Shown here: positions 1 to 7,474 of the stretch, piece by piece
How positions within the stretch are numbered: position 1 is the stretch's first letter
Layout: each line of letters opens with the position of its first letter
Assembly (NCBI GenBank): GCA_903902915.1
Contig: CAIUWR010000022.1
Span: forward strand, 1 to 64,000
Source of the DNA: an uncultured Hyphomicrobiales bacterium
GTDB lineage: Bacteria; Pseudomonadota; Alphaproteobacteria; Rhizobiales; Beijerinckiaceae
Length of the DNA: 64,000 bases
Reading direction: 5' to 3'
Position numbers and translations under genes: made by a program
Notes under the pieces: generated by a model
What the model was told of the DNA's origin: nothing
Databases searched by the model: none
What the model saw: the letters and a program-made list of their open reading frames with translations, nothing else

Positions 1-39
1 AATAACACGCCGACAACGGCGCGATTGAGGGATGAAACG

Positions 40-561
40 ATGCGAGCGCTGGCCTCCTGTTGTGGGCTCATGGCGACCGCGCTGGCGTCAGTATCGCCCG
101 CGTTGTGCGATCCCGTCGCCGACTTCTATCGCGGCAAGCAGGTGTCGCTGGTCCTGAGCACCGGGGCGGGGGGCGGCTACGCCAGTTACGCCCACGCCTT
201 CGCGCCCTATCTGAGCAAACATATTCCCGGCAATCCGACCATTGTGGTGCAGAACTTGCCGGGCGCTGGCGGCCTCCGCGCCATGCAATATTTCGCCAGC
301 GTGGCGCCGCGCGATGGCTCCGTGCTGGGGCTGGTGCATTCGAGCGTTCCCTTCGCGCCGCTCACGGTGGAGAATCTCGATCAGTTCAAGCTGGATGTGG
401 AGGAGGCCATCGGCGCCAATCCCATCATGAATCCCATTCCGCTCGGACGCGGCAAGGAAGGCGCGGCGCGGCTGGAACTGGCCTATCAGCAGGCGCCCTA
501 TGCGCAGTATTTCCTGTCGGATCCCGACTTCACGCTGATCGGCGTCGCGACCAAGAACTAA
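40..561 (+). pseudogene. Truncated/chimeric TctC-type substrate-binding protein
   Basis: The first ~115 residues are a Bug/TctC periplasmic receptor: an N-terminal signal peptide, then FYRGKQVSLVLSTGAGGGY, HIPGNPTIVVQNLPGAGG and PRDGSVLGLVHSS, closely matching the intact TctC proteins at 57336 and 59734. After about residue 117 (APLTVENLDQ) the family match stops, and 55-60 unrelated residues end in QAPYAQYFLSDPDFTLIGVATKN. Full TctC proteins have about 320-345 residues; this frame has 173. ATG at 40 is preferred over TTG at 25 because GAGGGA lies just upstream. The simplest reading is a deletion that joined the front of a tctC gene to the back of another gene. A second copy of the tail lies at 12825-12899. 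It may still be translated, but a working receptor is unlikely. Confidence 0.7.
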
Positions 562-1037
562 TTACTGCGATTGCGCGATAAACTGCTCAACGAGGCGCTG
601 TGTGGCGCAAGGATTACAACGCCTCGCGCCACACTCTCAACCTGGCTGGCGGACCCCAGCTGAGTTCGCCAGGACGTTCCCGCGACAGGCGGCGGCGCTG
701 CGCAACCCCACCAGCTCCGCGCCGTCTCCCGCCACCACACCCGTCAGAAGGCGCGCAACCAACAGCCCGAACAAACTTCAGAGGGGCAGGGTCAAGGGAA
801 TTTTGCAGTATTCAGCGCAAGAATTCAAATTTTGCATTCTTTTTGACTTCAGAAGCAAATTGGATGCGGTGGGGCCCGTCGATAGCTTCTATAGATGTCC
901 GGTTTAGGTAGCTCTTCAAATGTCCGCTTTCGGGCTGCCTGCTTCTGCATTTGCCCCGCTGTGGGCGGGGTGGGCAGGTTTGGGCGCTCTTGCCCAAAGC
1001 TGTCCACGCCGTCCACAGCCTCGTTCGCGAAGCGGAC

Positions 1038-1200
1038 TTACGCGACCGACTGCTTCCTGACGGCCTCCCCTTCGTCCAGGCTTCCATCGGCAAGGAAGCG
1101 GGCGATCTTTTTGGGGCCGTGGAATAGCGCGATGCATCCATCATGATATTCCAGCACCCGGAAGCGACAGCTTGGCCGAACCCCACCGAACCGCCAGATG
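1038..1200 (-). pseudogene. C-terminal relic of an IS transposase
   Basis: Read on the minus strand, this frame gives RVLEYHDGCIALFHGPKK followed by IARFLADGSLDEGEA and a stop at 1040-1038. The VLEY-DG-IAL-HGPK pattern resembles the C-terminal beta domain of DDE transposases of the ISNCY-like group. No catalytic core remains upstream in the same frame, so it is a dead fragment. The family assignment is tentative. Confidence 0.4.
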
Positions 1201-1286
1201 GTTCAAAATGCGCTCCGGTCGAGCCGGACTTCCGCTCGGGCCACGCCCTCCCGTCGATCCAGCCCGACCGGCGCTTTCTCACCCTA

Positions 1287-1317
1287 ATTGTCGCTGAATT
1301 CTCATCGTGATTGTCGC
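1287..1317. repeat. Direct repeats of ATTGTCGC, possible IS terminal repeats
   Basis: ATTGTCGC occurs at 1287-1294 and again at 1310-1317, a 23-bp period, separated by TGAATTCTCATCGTG. Repeated short motifs of this kind are found at the ends of IS21-type elements; that link is inference. The repeat directly abuts the next transposase fragment. Confidence 0.35.
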
Positions 1318-1324
1318 GCGGCAC

Positions 1325-1395
1325 CCTCCCTTGCCCCGTAGCCCTCCAGCACGATGCGGTTGCGGTCTTCGGCCGAAAAACGGCGACGGGGTTTG
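1325..1395 (-). pseudogene. N-terminal relic of an IS OrfA-like transposase
   Basis: The minus strand encodes PRRRFSAEDRNRIVLEGYG, the opening of a transposase helix-turn-helix protein (compare the RRRFSxEEKxRIVxE motif of IS66/IS3-type OrfA). The match ends abruptly at about 1325, next to the ATTGTCGC repeats, suggesting that a second element inserted there. Only about 20 residues remain. Confidence 0.4.
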
Positions 1396-1499
1396 TCGCA
1401 CAGATCCTGACGGGGCAGTCGGAATAGTCTGGGCCTGCGTGACAAATGGAGCCGTGAACATTAGGCTCAAGATAAAATGACACAAGGGGGAGAAGGTCA

Positions 1500-2600
1500 A
1501 TGCGGCTGTTCGTGAACAAGACCAGGCGGTCTTTCGAGGCCTGCGACGCCACTTTGACTACGAAGGGATCCTGCGCTTGCCACATGGCCCGACGCAGCTT
1601 TCTCAAGGGCCTTGGCGCAGCAGCGGCAGGCTTCAGCACCCCCGGTCTTGCAGGCGCACAGGACAAGGTGCCGCGCCGCATTGTGGATGTGCACGCTCAT
1701 CTCACGCCGCCCGAATATATCCAGGACCTCCAGGGCACTGGCCTCGTTTTGCCGCCATCCTTGAAATGGACACCCGCCAATCATCTCGAAGACATGGACA
1801 AGGCGGGCGTCGATCTCACTATTCTGTCGGTGACCACGCCAGGCATCTGGTTCGGCGACAATGATCGCGCCCGTCGCATGGCTCGGTATACCAACGATTA
1901 TGCCGCCAAACTGGTGACCGGCTATCCACACCGCTTTGGTCAGTTCGCCGCTCTGCCGCTTCCCGATGTAGAAGGCTCCCTGCGCGAGATCGAATATGGT
2001 CTTGATGTGCTGAAGGCCGATGGCGTCGCGCTGTTCACCAGCTATGACGGCAAATGGCTCGGCGACAAGGCTTTCGACACGGTCTTCGCTGAGCTTAACC
2101 GGCGCAAGGCCGTGGTCTATGTGCATCCCACATCGCCCGCCTGCTGCGTCAACACGCTTCCTTATATTCCCGACGCCATGATTGAATATGGCACGGACAC
2201 CACGCGCGCTATCGTCAACTATATCTTCCTTGGCGCAGCCCGCCGCTTCCCCGATGTCAAGATGATCTGGAGCCATGCGGGCGGCAGCATGCCCTTCCTG
2301 ATCGAGCGTTTCGACCAGAGCGAGAAACTTCCCACCGTGCGCGCCAATGTGCCAGACGGCTTCCGCGCCGAAGCGCGCAAATTTTTCTACGACACCGCCC
2401 AGTCGAGCAACGCCATCTCCATGACGGCGCTGCGTCAGCTCGTGACAAGCTCGCAGATCGTGTTCGGCACCGATGTGCCCTTCCGCACTTGCGTGGAGCA
2501 TGTGAAGGCGCTGGAGAGCAATGGCGTGTTTGCAGAAGCCGAACTCAACGGAGTCTGGCGCGGCAACGCCGCAAAGCTCATACCTCGTCTTGCGGGATGA
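1500..2600 (+). CDS. Exported amidohydrolase (ACMSD-like family)
   Basis: A metal-dependent amidohydrolase of the amidohydrolase-2 (aminocarboxymuconate-semialdehyde decarboxylase) superfamily. The metal and catalytic residues expected of the family are visible: H65-A-H67 in VDVHAHLTP, H199 in VYVHP, H259 in WSHAGGSMP and D325 in FGTDVPF. Residues 29-54 form a twin-arginine signal (ARRSFLKG followed by an Ala-rich stretch and AGA), so the enzyme should fold first and be exported by Tat. The start at 1500 has a strong AGGGGGAGAAGG ribosome site; ATG at 1584 would give a standard-length Tat signal but lacks one. Its last 23 bases overlap the convergent CocE gene. Substrate unknown; decarboxylation or hydrolysis of a carboxylated compound linked to the adjacent operon is plausible. 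Confidence 0.85.
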   Translation: MRLFVNKTRRSFEACDATLTTKGSCACHMARRSFLKGLGAAAAGFSTPGLAGAQDKVPRRIVDVHAHLTPPEYIQDLQGTGLVLPPSLKWTPANHLEDMDKAGVDLTILSVTTPGIWFGDNDRARRMARYTNDYAAKLVTGYPHRFGQFAALPLPDVEGSLREIEYGLDVLKADGVALFTSYDGKWLGDKAFDTVFAELNRRKAVVYVHPTSPACCVNTLPYIPDAMIEYGTDTTRAIVNYIFLGAARRFPDVKMIWSHAGGSMPFLIERFDQSEKLPTVRANVPDGFRAEARKFFYDTAQSSNAISMTALRQLVTSSQIVFGTDVPFRTCVEHVKALESNGVFAEAELNGVWRGNAAKLIPRLAG

Positions 2601-4374
2601 TCGGCAGCAGCAAATGCGAGGGATGCGCGGGGTCGTGATAGATTCTGTGCATCACCGTCTGGGCTGAACAGATGTGATAGGGCACATATTCCGCATTGGT
2701 CGCGCCCGCGACGCCGGTTGGCAGATCGAGCGCGGTGATCTCGATGCAGAGGCGATGGCCCGCCTTGAACATATTGGCGGTGGCCATGATCTCGATCTGA
2801 TATTCCTCCACCACGCCCGGCGTCACTTTGCGCTGCGCTTCGCGCGTCAGCGGATGCCACGGGCGGCCAGGTTCGGAACGCGCAGCGTCGACCGCCCGAT
2901 GCGAGGCTTTCAGCCAGCCGCGTGAGACTTCGCGCTCGGGCAGATCGGGCAAGTCGCGCTCGCCCTCGCGCCCGCTGCGCACGGACGCGTCGGGGCCCAC
3001 GTCTTTCAGGATCACGATCCAGTTCGTGTCGTCCTGATCAATGGCGGCGTATAGCGTGAGGGCGATCGGCCCTGCCACGAGCACATCCCGCGCGAAGGGC
3101 TCGCTCAGATAGCGCAAGCTCTCGATGCGCTTTGTTTGCGTTGGCGGCATCTGCACGAATGTGTCAGGCGGCGACAGATCGTCCACGCTGCCAGCCGTCA
3201 TGGGCTGTGCGCGCAACCGCTCCCATGAATCCAGCCACAATTTCGTCCATTGCACATCGGGCGGGGGCCAGTCGGCGGCGCTGCGCCATTCGTTGGCGCC
3301 CATGACCCAGTAGCGCACGGGCGGGCCATCCATGGCGCCGGTGTCCATGCCCTTCAGCCAGCGATCATACCAGCGCAGAATGTAGCTATGGAGCGAATGA
3401 AAAGGCCGCTCCAGATGCGATGGACCAGCGAGCGTGAGACGCTTGGGGCCTTTGAGATTCGTATACCAGTTCTGCGCGCCATTGAGGTGGGTCTTGTAGG
3501 TATAGGCGTACCAGCCCGTGCCTGTATGCACGGGAATGTCGATCAGCGCGAACTCCGCCTCGCCCTTGGTCACCACGTCTTCGCGATCATAGGGATCAAG
3601 CAGCAGATCGAAGAAGGCGGGCATGTGCTGGCCCTTCTGGACGAGCACGTTGAAAACATGCGGATAGATCCGATAGTCGGGATTTTCCATGGCCGCACGC
3701 CACAGGGCGTCTTTAGCTGGCGGTAATTCGCCCGGCGCGCCCCTCACCTGATGGGCGGCGGAGAAATGGCTTATGAGATAGCGGAAAAGATGCAGCACCC
3801 CGCCGGGATGTTCATCGCGAAACCCGCCGAATGGCCCATAGGCGCCGCGCGGATCAAAAGGGAAGATCGCCTTCAACGCAGGCGGGCGTTGCTTGGCCAC
3901 CGCGAGCTGTTCGGCGCCGAAGCCGGAGATGCCGACCATGCCTACATTTCCGTCGCACCAGGGCTGCGCGGCGATCCAGGCGATGAGGTCATAGCAATCC
4001 CATTCGCGCGAGCCGCCGCCTTCCGAAGCGCCGATGCCGCGCGGCGTGCCGATCACATGCACATAGCCGCGCGAAACAAAAAAGCGCGTGTCGCCCGCTT
4101 CCAGCAATCCCGCCCAGAGCGGCGCCCAGGACGGCTGCGGCGGCAGGGTGGCGGCATAGTCCGGCCCTTGCAGATCTTTGTTGTAAATCGCGAAGGCGAG
4201 GAGCGCGGGAAAGCGCCCCTCCACCGGCGGTCGATAGACATCCGCGCGTAGCGTAACGCCATCGCGCATGGCGATGGGCTGATCCCGCATCGCGACCATC
4301 CCGTCGTAGTCCGCCGCGCGCTCGTAAGCGCAGGGGGGCGCGTCATTCGCCTCGAAGATTGGTCTGTCCGTCAT
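2578..4374 (-). CDS. CocE/NonD-type alpha/beta hydrolase
   Basis: A 598-residue hydrolase of the CocE/X-Pro dipeptidyl-peptidase S15 family. It has the N-terminal MRDGVTLRADVYRPP strand pair, the RGYVHVIGTPRGIGASEG motif, and a nucleophile elbow GISGFG with Ser150. A C-terminal jelly-roll region (about residues 420-598) contains the conserved FKAGHRLCIEI element. No signal peptide is evident, so it is probably cytoplasmic. It is the last gene of operon 1, 14 bases after the binding-protein gene. Family members hydrolyse esters or amides, including N-acyl compounds; here it may open or deacylate the imported substrate. The gene has normal composition and no disruption. Confidence 0.85.
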   Translation of the reverse strand: MTDRPIFEANDAPPCAYERAADYDGMVAMRDQPIAMRDGVTLRADVYRPPVEGRFPALLAFAIYNKDLQGPDYAATLPPQPSWAPLWAGLLEAGDTRFFVSRGYVHVIGTPRGIGASEGGGSREWDCYDLIAWIAAQPWCDGNVGMVGISGFGAEQLAVAKQRPPALKAIFPFDPRGAYGPFGGFRDEHPGGVLHLFRYLISHFSAAHQVRGAPGELPPAKDALWRAAMENPDYRIYPHVFNVLVQKGQHMPAFFDLLLDPYDREDVVTKGEAEFALIDIPVHTGTGWYAYTYKTHLNGAQNWYTNLKGPKRLTLAGPSHLERPFHSLHSYILRWYDRWLKGMDTGAMDGPPVRYWVMGANEWRSAADWPPPDVQWTKLWLDSWERLRAQPMTAGSVDDLSPPDTFVQMPPTQTKRIESLRYLSEPFARDVLVAGPIALTLYAAIDQDDTNWIVILKDVGPDASVRSGREGERDLPDLPEREVSRGWLKASHRAVDAARSEPGRPWHPLTREAQRKVTPGVVEEYQIEIMATANMFKAGHRLCIEITALDLPTGVAGATNAEYVPYHICSAQTVMHRIYHDPAHPSHLLLPIIPQDEV

Positions 4375-4388
4375 CGAGGCGCGCCTTT

Positions 4389-5306
4389 TTATTTAAGGAC
4401 GAAGGTCGAGGCGTCGATATCGCCACGGTAGAGCGACAGCTCCTTTCCGATGTCGATATACACTTTCATGTCCGCAGGGGTGGAGGAATTGGAGAAGCGC
4501 GGCCAGCCCGGCGCGTTGAAGCCGAGATATTTCTTCTCGATGTTCTTCAGGTCGGCAGCGTTGGTGTCGATATAGGCGAGGCCTTCGTTCACCGCTTCGC
4601 GGAAGCCCGCGACCACGGCGGGATTCTTCTTCGCCCATTCGCCGGTCGTGATCCAGCCGGAGACCAGCACGTCGGGATTCACCTCGGCGAAGAATTCCGC
4701 CGCAATATAGCCTGCGCCGCTGTTGACGATGGCCGAGCGGAAAGGCTCCACAGGGGTCGCCGCGTCAATGGTGCCATTCCGCAGCATGTCGGGCATCTGC
4801 GGCAGTTGCGCCTCGATGATGGTGACGCCCTTGGGGTTGACGCCCGCGTTCAGCATCCATTTGCGCAGAAATACGTCCATCACATTGTTCAGGCCGGAGA
4901 CCGCGACCTTCTTGCCCACGAGATCGGCGGGCTTTTCGACCTTCAGATCCTTGCGGACAGTGAGGCTGATGGTCGGCCGTTCCTTGATGTGGCGGGCGGC
5001 GCCGGCGATCAGCACGAGGTCAAGCCCGCCATCCACCGCCTGTAACAGCGAGGGCATGGTGGTGACGCCGATCTGCATGCTGCCGGAGACGAGCGCTGGC
5101 GGCACATTGGTGATGATCGGCACGCGCGTCAGGGTCGCGTCGATATTGTGCTTCTCGAAGAAGCCCTTCTCCTTCGCCACATAGGCGGCGAGATAATCGG
5201 AGGCGGTGGCGTAGCCGATGGTGACTTTCGCCATTTCGGCATGAGCGGTCGATGTGGCGAGGGCGGCCGCAAGGGCGGCGGCGGCGAATGTGATGGCTTT
5301 GATCAT
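4389..5306 (-). CDS. NitT/TauT-type ABC transporter substrate-binding protein
   Basis: A periplasmic binding protein of the NMT1/SsuA-like fold, 305 residues, with an N-terminal signal peptide ending near STAHA. The body begins VTIGYATASDYLAAYVAKEKG and has the usual LVSGSMQIGV, ADLVGKKVAVSG and NGTIDAATPVEPF elements. It belongs to operon 1 with the ATPase and two permeases at 9.6-11.9 kb, although HyuA and HyuB lie between. Its ATG overlaps the HyuB stop by 4 bases (ATGA), so the two are probably translationally coupled. Ligand unknown; the neighbourhood suggests a lactam, ureide or related acid. Confidence 0.88.
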   Translation of the reverse strand: MIKAITFAAAALAAALATSTAHAEMAKVTIGYATASDYLAAYVAKEKGFFEKHNIDATLTRVPIITNVPPALVSGSMQIGVTTMPSLLQAVDGGLDLVLIAGAARHIKERPTISLTVRKDLKVEKPADLVGKKVAVSGLNNVMDVFLRKWMLNAGVNPKGVTIIEAQLPQMPDMLRNGTIDAATPVEPFRSAIVNSGAGYIAAEFFAEVNPDVLVSGWITTGEWAKKNPAVVAGFREAVNEGLAYIDTNAADLKNIEKKYLGFNAPGWPRFSNSSTPADMKVYIDIGKELSLYRGDIDASTFVLK

Positions 5307-7474
5307 GGGTGGTCTCCTCCTTGATTGGTCTGAGCCCCGATCTTGTGTCGGGACTGGCGGGCGATCAGGTCTTCCAGATCGAGCTCCACATCATGCACGG
5401 GCTCTGCGCCGCGCGGATGCAGATCGAACGTCAGTTGCAGGCCGGTGGCTGGGCAATGCCAGGCCGTGGCCTCCAGGTCTTCGTGCAGCTTTATGGCGTG
5501 GGCCGCCGGGAGCTGCTGCATGGTAGAGCGATGCGCGCCTTTGCGCCAACGCGAATGCCCGGTGGAGAGAATGAAGCCCGCTGGCGTCGTCACATGCAGG
5601 CCGCGCTCGTCGCGCGCCACCAACAGCGAAGGCCCCAGCGTGGCGCAGGGCGCCGCACGACAGAAGCGGGCTTCGTCCGTCACGAATGCGCCGACGCGGG
5701 CGCGGCGCATGTCCGCGCGCAGCTTGGCGGTGGCGTCGTGATCGCCGACGACGACGCCGTAAACGTCATGGGCTGCGCCAACGCTGACGGCGCCGTTTTC
5801 GACATCCTGCTCCACGGCGGCGATGTCGCGCTCCAGCGGATCGCCATAGCCGCCTCCGCCCTGCCATGTCACATGGAAGACGTCGCGATTCGTCATGGTC
5901 ATGAGACCGGGCTTGGGGCCGAAGGTCTCGAAGGCGGCCTCAACGGCGAGGCCGTTCGCCACTGCGCCGCGCCCGAAGGTCTGGCGAATGGTGGCGCCCG
6001 GCATGCCGCCGCCCAACCCCTGTGAATTGGGCGTTTCCGCGCCATGGGTCATGATCAGCGCCTGCGCCTGTTCGATGCCGCCCAGCGTCAGCGCCAATTC
6101 CGCGCTAAGGCCGCCGCGCTGGCGTCCCGGCCCGCCGGTGTCGCAGGCGAGGCGCCGGTGCAGATAGAACAGCGGCACGACCTGCTCGTTGCGCTCCACA
6201 TCGGCGATGCCCGACATGGGCGAGGTGATCGGCCCGCCCGCCGCCACGCCATCCTTGCCCGCAAAAGCTGCGGATCCGCCCGCCAGCGGGTCCATCAGAT
6301 GCAGCCCGAAATTCTCGCCGAATTGATTGACGCCGCCCAGATTGAACGTCGCCATGGCGCCATCGTTGACGCCCTGCGCGCGGAAGGCGTGGTCCGGCGC
6401 AGCCGCCAGCATTTTGTTGAGGGCGAGCATGATGGCGTTGCCCGTCACCCAGATGGTTTCGACGGTGGCCGAGCCTACGGGCGCGGGGAAAGTTGCGGTG
6501 CAGACGAGGCCATCGGGCGCGATGATCTCCACTGGCAGCAACGCGCCTTCGTTCCACTGCATGTCATAGGCGAGGGTGGGCAACACCGAACCGCTCACCG
6601 CGCCCGCAAGGCCCGAGCGTGTGGAATTGATGAAGCCCGGCGCTTGCGGGCTCGAGCCCGAGAAGTCGAGCGACATGGCGTCGCCGCGCTTTTCCAGCTT
6701 CACGTCGAGCTTGTAGAGCCGGTTGGTATGGCCATCATGTTCCAGATAATCGCTGGCGCGAAACACGCCGTCGGGCAGGGCGCGCAGGCGCTCGCGCATG
6801 CGCGTTTCCGTAGTGTCGATCATGCGCGCGATCGCGGCTGTGACGATGGCGGCGCCATAGCGAGTCACAAGGTCTGTCACACGCGCGCGCGCCACATTCA
6901 GCGTTGCGATGAAGGCGCGGATGTCGAGGCCCAGCGAGCCCGGCAGGCGCGACGCCGTGAGGATCATGTCGAGCACATCCTCGCGCAGCTCGCCCCGGTC
7001 GAGCAACTTCACGCAGGGAATGCGCAGGCCTTCCTGATAGACCTCGCGCGCCTTGGGCGACCAGCTGGCGAAATCCATGCCGCCCACATCGGTCTCATGG
7101 GCCTCCACGCCCGCCCAGGCGATGATCACATCGCCCGCGATGATCGGGCCGACCATCTGCACGTCGTTCTGATGCAGCGCGCCGATATAGGGATCGTTGC
7201 CAATGAACATGTCGCCGTCGCGCACCACATGTTTCGACTTGTCGGTGATGTGGCGGATGAAGGCGCCGCAGACGGGCGCCTGATAGGCCACTTGAAAACC
7301 CATGGAGGCGACGGCGCCATCGGGCAGGAACAGACCGGTGAAAAAGTCCGAGGCCTCCGTCACGGTGGGGGAGCCGGAAACGCTTTGCAGCGCGATCCGC
7401 ATTTCCTCGGTGATCGCCACCAGCCGGTTGCGGATGACGTCATGGACGATGGAGCCGAGCGCGTCCCTGGTCAT
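5303..7474 (-). CDS. hyuB: HyuB-type hydantoinase/oxoprolinase B subunit with C-terminal extension
   Basis: The B subunit of an ATP-dependent hydantoinase, 5-oxoprolinase or acetone-carboxylase-like enzyme. The first ~550 residues carry typical HyuB motifs such as FIGNDPYIGALHQNDVQMVGP, SGSSPQAPGFINSTRSG and GGGGYGDPLERD. With 723 residues it is ~150 longer than the 579-residue HyuB at 17308. The extra tail contains CRAAPC and WHCPATGLQL motifs that could be a fused small subunit like the gamma-type subunits of acetone or acetophenone carboxylases; this is inference. Both ends overlap their neighbours by ATGA, so HyuA, HyuB and the binding protein are made together. It needs HyuA to phosphorylate the substrate and open the ring or carboxylate it. 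Confidence 0.88.
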   Translation of the reverse strand: MTRDALGSIVHDVIRNRLVAITEEMRIALQSVSGSPTVTEASDFFTGLFLPDGAVASMGFQVAYQAPVCGAFIRHITDKSKHVVRDGDMFIGNDPYIGALHQNDVQMVGPIIAGDVIIAWAGVEAHETDVGGMDFASWSPKAREVYQEGLRIPCVKLLDRGELREDVLDMILTASRLPGSLGLDIRAFIATLNVARARVTDLVTRYGAAIVTAAIARMIDTTETRMRERLRALPDGVFRASDYLEHDGHTNRLYKLDVKLEKRGDAMSLDFSGSSPQAPGFINSTRSGLAGAVSGSVLPTLAYDMQWNEGALLPVEIIAPDGLVCTATFPAPVGSATVETIWVTGNAIMLALNKMLAAAPDHAFRAQGVNDGAMATFNLGGVNQFGENFGLHLMDPLAGGSAAFAGKDGVAAGGPITSPMSGIADVERNEQVVPLFYLHRRLACDTGGPGRQRGGLSAELALTLGGIEQAQALIMTHGAETPNSQGLGGGMPGATIRQTFGRGAVANGLAVEAAFETFGPKPGLMTMTNRDVFHVTWQGGGGYGDPLERDIAAVEQDVENGAVSVGAAHDVYGVVVGDHDATAKLRADMRRARVGAFVTDEARFCRAAPCATLGPSLLVARDERGLHVTTPAGFILSTGHSRWRKGAHRSTMQQLPAAHAIKLHEDLEATAWHCPATGLQLTFDLHPRGAEPVHDVELDLEDLIARQSRHKIGAQTNQGGDHP

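Larger units (their letters stand above)
562..1499. other. Gene-poor stretch with insertion-sequence relics
   Basis: No intact gene is supported across these ~940 bases. Overlapping frames exist on both strands, but none has a recognisable domain over its length. The stretch contains broken transposase pieces on the minus strand (about 1038-1200 and 1325-1395) and a repeated ATTGTCGC motif. Bases around 800-870 are unusually AT-rich. It separates the chimeric tctC remnant from the amidohydrolase gene and reads as a scar of repeated IS insertion and deletion. Confidence 0.6.

Noticed and set aside
812-1681. 289-codon open frame on the minus strand
   Set aside because: It crosses several IS fragments that are in different frames and runs into the amidohydrolase gene; no continuous homology is seen.
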